Below are positions 60,819 through 64,000 of a stretch of DNA of 64,000 nt, piece after piece. Origin of the DNA: Tolypeutes matacus (taxonomy: Eukaryota > Chordata > Mammalia > Cingulata > Chlamyphoridae); the NCBI GenBank assembly GCA_026826555.1, contig JAKSZT010004976.1:4279437-4343436 (forward strand). Direction: 5' to 3'. The position numbers and the translations under genes are program-made. The notes below the pieces were generated by a model. The model was not told the DNA's origin. It saw only the letters and a list, made by a program, of their open reading frames with translations, and ran no database searches. Positions within the stretch are counted from its first letter, which is position 1, and each line of letters opens with the position of its first letter.

Positions 60819-61900
60819 TCCTACATGACATCCAAAGGTTGTTTAAAACTAAAGGGCAAGTCCAGCAGTGTTGACAAGGGAGTGAGGTGGAGAGGAACAT
60901 TCTGATAGTCAAGGGAGGAATGACCCAATAAGACTAAAGATACAAACCAAATAAGACATAAAGCACAGATTCTGGGTCCCTATACAGATACCTGTTAAAG
61001 CACCAGTCAGTGCCCCACTTAGATCTTGGACTTAAAATAGACTCTTGTCCTTCAGAAAACAAAACTTGAGAAGACAGAGGGATTTAAAGGTCCATGGTCA
61101 CTTCCCAGCCCAGTTACTTCCTTAGCTCCAGATAGTTTTGTTCTTAAGGGATGTAACCAAGAAATAAGCCTCTGGGAACTGGAGTAAGTCCTATTCAACT
61201 AGAACCAATTGATAACTTTGAAAGTCATTGGTCACTCTGCTCCTCTCCATGGGTGAGGCTAATTCTCTCCTTCCCTCATGAAGTGGAGAATATGGCTTCC
61301 TTCTTGTTGTAGAGCATCTCCAGGCTTTTATCTTCATGACTCATTTCCTAAGCTTGTCTCTCATGGTAAAAACCCTTATTGGTCCAGCTTGGTCATATGG
61401 CCACAGCTTGGACTATATTCCATGAACAGACAGAAGACACATTGTGATTGGCCAGGCCTAGGCAATCTGTAAGCCATAGGAAACTAAAACTAGGGAGCCC
61501 CACCATTGTCACATGATTGAAATAAGTGGAGAAATGGTTCCCCAAAGGGAAATAATAGATCAAAGTCTACCATCCCTCTTCTCACAGAAATGTTGCTATG
61601 GAGCCATGCAGTCAATGACAGTTGATCAGCCATGGATGGAAGGCTAACTAGATTTTATTATTAAACATTTTGTTATCACAATGTCCATCATTATGATGGC
61701 ACAGAGTTCTGGGTCTTTAACAGTTTAGAAAAGATATGACATTGAGGGGTTTGTAGGAGATGCAGTTCTTCATTAAAATTAAAAGCAGGTATGGTGACCC
61801 AGGATCCAAAGACAGACATGGTTCATGCTTATTCAGAATAGAGGGTGCCTCGAAAGGGATTTTAGGAACTGGAGGGCCACTGCACCCAACTGCGCTTGAA
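60819..61900. other. Unassigned DNA
   Basis: No repeat or gene recognised. Confidence 0.45.
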
Positions 61901-61904
61901 TCTC

Positions 61905-62095
61905 ATTTTATTGTCCACTGTGAGGTGAGGGTAGACAGAGTATCACCATTCCCAGTTACATAGGAGAAAGCTAACCTTCAGAGAGCTAATTCTGTTTTTA
62001 ATGGTACAGACCCAGGACTTGACCCCAGGACTGTCGGACTCTGGTTCAAAGCCCTTTCAACTATATCATGTTGCTTTTGCAAGAGATTAAATAAA
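61905..62095 (-). repeat. MIR SINE fragment
   Basis: 'acccaggacttgaccccaggactgtcggactctg' (62,010-62,043) preceded by a 'cttcagagagctaa' segment is reverse MIR. Confidence 0.7.
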
Positions 62096-62589
62096 GATAA
62101 TTAGGCTGGTCAAGGCAATGCCATCCTTGGATGTGTGTAAGCATTCATGGCCACAGGAATACACAGAAAGGAAAGTGGTCAAACGTAGGAATGTTCTCAT
62201 TCACATGATGAGGAGCCAGAGGTGAACATGTACAACACACAATGCTTTCTTCCTCTGAGTGAGTTCAACCATGGTTCACTTGGGGGTGGAGGGACTAAAA
62301 TATGGAACTTTTATGGATCTGCTGCTCTGTCTTATTTTATAACAAACTCTTGATCATTCTCACAATTTTAGATCTGATTTATGATGACTTGGGAAATTGC
62401 CTATAGATCTATCACCGCTAAAATATGTGACCATCTGAAAAAGAGGGTGGGGAAAGAGTCTGAATCCACTCAAGGAGGTCATTTAAAATTTGAAGGAGTA
62501 AAACAGATAAAACGTGGGGGAGACCAGGAGTGAAATAAAACTCGGCAATGTGAGTCCTGTTGGGGAAACAAGGAAGCAGAGAAGCAGCA
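62096..62589. other. Unassigned DNA
   Basis: No repeat or gene recognised. Confidence 0.45.
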
Positions 62590-62830
62590 AGCTGTGCACA
62601 GTTGGAAAATTCAGTGAGTGCTCATTTCAGTGGCCAGTTTTTGAACATGTCATTTTAATTATGATGCATCACAGTTGACAGCAATGCATATGGAACCATT
62701 TACAGCACATGTTAAAATCAATTATTGCATATTTCAGCTATCCTAAACACTGTAGCAAACGTTTTGGGCATTGCTGCAGATTTCAACTCCACTAATCATT
62801 TTTACTATCGTGATTATGCAAGAAAAGAAA
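62590..62830. promoter_or_regulatory. Candidate conserved non-coding element
   Basis: AT-rich non-repeat sequence with clustered developmental-type motifs: TAATTA (62,656-62,661), TGACAG (62,676-62,681), ATGCATAT (62,684-62,691) and taatcattttt near 62,795. The texture resembles vertebrate conserved enhancers. This is inference without an alignment. Confidence 0.3.
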
Positions 62831-62831
62831 A

Positions 62832-62875
62832 AATATGTATGTATGTATGTATAAATGTGTGTATGTGTGTGCGTG
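62832..62875. repeat. (TATG)n/(TG)n microsatellite
   Basis: About four tatg units, then a TG-rich run. Confidence 0.95.
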
Positions 62876-64000
62876 AAAAGTAGTTTATAAACAACATCTA
62901 ATGCAAAGCCTAGAAACAGTAGCAGCAGCTAGAAAAGCTTCAAATGTTTCCTCAGAAAACTTTTAATACCTTTTTGAAGAGAAATAACAAAATTTAAAAT
63001 TCCTTGCTATCTCCAAACCCTGTTTTTGGTCAATTTAATCCACTTTAGCCTCTTTACCAGCAGTGGAGTCTATATCCAGATGCAGCCTACTGGTTATTTG
63101 GGTCTGAAATATTTACTTTAACTGTTTACTCTGTTTTATGGCTTTACTCTGCCTTCAGATTTCTAACTTGAAAATTCTCCTTCAAATTCCACGCTTATTC
63201 ATTTTCTGTTTACTTTTTTTTTAATGCACCAGCTAATAACTGCCTTTTTGTAAAAGAAAGAGTAGAAGGAGGAGGGAGAGAAGGAAGAAGAGAACAAAAT
63301 GAATGTGGAAGGCATTTACCTCTCCTTGGAGATTTACGTGTTTGCTGGTCTGTTAAATCAAAGTTCTGTGAGCTGTGGTTAGCACTAAAATAGTTTCACT
63401 ATGAAGAAGGGTTATGTTCTAAAAACTTGTATTTCTACTTCCTGTTTATTGTGCATAGCATATACCCAGTTGAAGAAAACCCGTGGCCTGGACTGAGTTT
63501 CAGACCTTGGAGAGTCACACTGGCTCACTGCGGTGGGAATTTACTTACACAACCACCCAGCCTTGGGGTGAAGGGCCAGAGATCCAAGGTGACTGAGCAT
63601 TCAAAAAAAAAAAAAAAAGCCACACTGCTCAAAAAACTTGGCTCCAGAGAACAGGTGGCTATGTACCCTGGGAAAAGGATCAGTGAATCAGAAGAGCTGA
63701 GGGTTCCAGAAGAGGCAGAGGAAAATAGCCCATGTGGTTTGGGCAATAGCACACCATGCTGGGTGGGGGGAACCCTGATTTCTCTAACCAGAAGCTTGCC
63801 CAGCTGGACGAGTAACTCAATGCTCCATTGTCCTCCCAGCTGTAACATGGCTCAGAGGGAAGTGCATCCAAGAAAGACAGACCTGTGAGTCTCTGCTGCA
63901 ATACTCCACTGGGACCCAGGGAAGGAGGACAGCTCCCTCTAAAAGTTTTAGGTCAGGGTGGGGACCAAGTCTTTTGTTTGTTCCATAGCTACATGGTCGA
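62876..64000. other. Unassigned DNA with a 153-codon open frame
   Basis: The plus-strand frame 63,427-63,888 is the longest non-L1 frame on this strand. It crosses a 16-base A tract at 63,603-63,618 that would encode poly-Lys. It has no recognisable domain, and an overlapping frame exists on the other strand. Probably not coding. Confidence 0.4.

Noticed and set aside
63427..63888. 153-codon open frame
   Set aside because: It reads through a poly(A) tract and has an overlapping antisense frame; nothing suggests selection on the protein.
1..64000. CRISPR arrays, operons, phage or bacterial defence systems
   Set aside because: The window is mammalian with dense SINE/LINE content; no spaced direct repeats of CRISPR type and no bacterial gene organisation.

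Overview
This window is mammalian nuclear DNA, and the repeats point to a xenarthran, most likely an armadillo. Three tRNA-derived SINEs of the DAS type are visible: 24,669-24,847 (-), about 35,867-36,281 (-) and 60,430-60,536 (+). The same young L1 3' UTR recurs at least six times. No intact protein-coding gene, rRNA, tRNA gene or CRISPR array is supported. The window reads as gene-poor intergenic or deep intronic DNA made mostly of layered retrotransposons. The species assignment is inference from repeat type.

Layout. 1-7 kb: mostly unassigned AT-rich DNA with a MIR, a short young L1 tail, an LTR-like stretch and one possible conserved element. 7-17 kb: a repeat-dense block of L2, MIR, a hairpin-ended old L1, a nested pair of young L1 copies (9.84-11.43 kb), a second nested L1 (12.26-12.59 kb) and a solo LTR (14.53-15.17 kb). 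17.9-19.05 kb: a processed pseudogene of ITGB1BP1 (ICAP-1) on the minus strand, the only recognisable host-gene sequence. 19-27 kb: scattered L1 tails, a CTCF-like motif (23.01 kb), a DAS SINE and a GC-rich patch (24.9-25.5 kb). 27-32 kb: two minus-strand L1 blocks with L2 between and after. 32-38 kb: mostly unassigned DNA with an exon-like segment and a long DAS SINE. 38.1-42.9 kb: a nearly complete but decayed HAL1/L1M-type element with ORF1 remnants. 43-49.7 kb: low-repeat DNA. 49.7-55.4 kb: two L1s head to head plus L1 tails; the plus-strand copy carries the ORF2 C-terminus and a 3' UTR of about 1.85 kb. 55.5-64 kb: MIR, MER5, L2, microsatellites, a clean DAS SINE insertion and a conserved-looking AT-rich stretch at 62.6 kb.

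The sequences interact only by insertion history. Old L2, MIR and L1M layers are cut by younger xenarthran L1 and DAS insertions, several with readable target-site duplications. I found no new multi-gene system. The best leads are retrotransposon biology (an L1-in-L1 insertion with a possible 3' transduction, a 5' inversion, an unusually long L1 3' UTR with a G-rich tract and a recurrent open frame) and several candidate regulatory sequences that need alignment to test.
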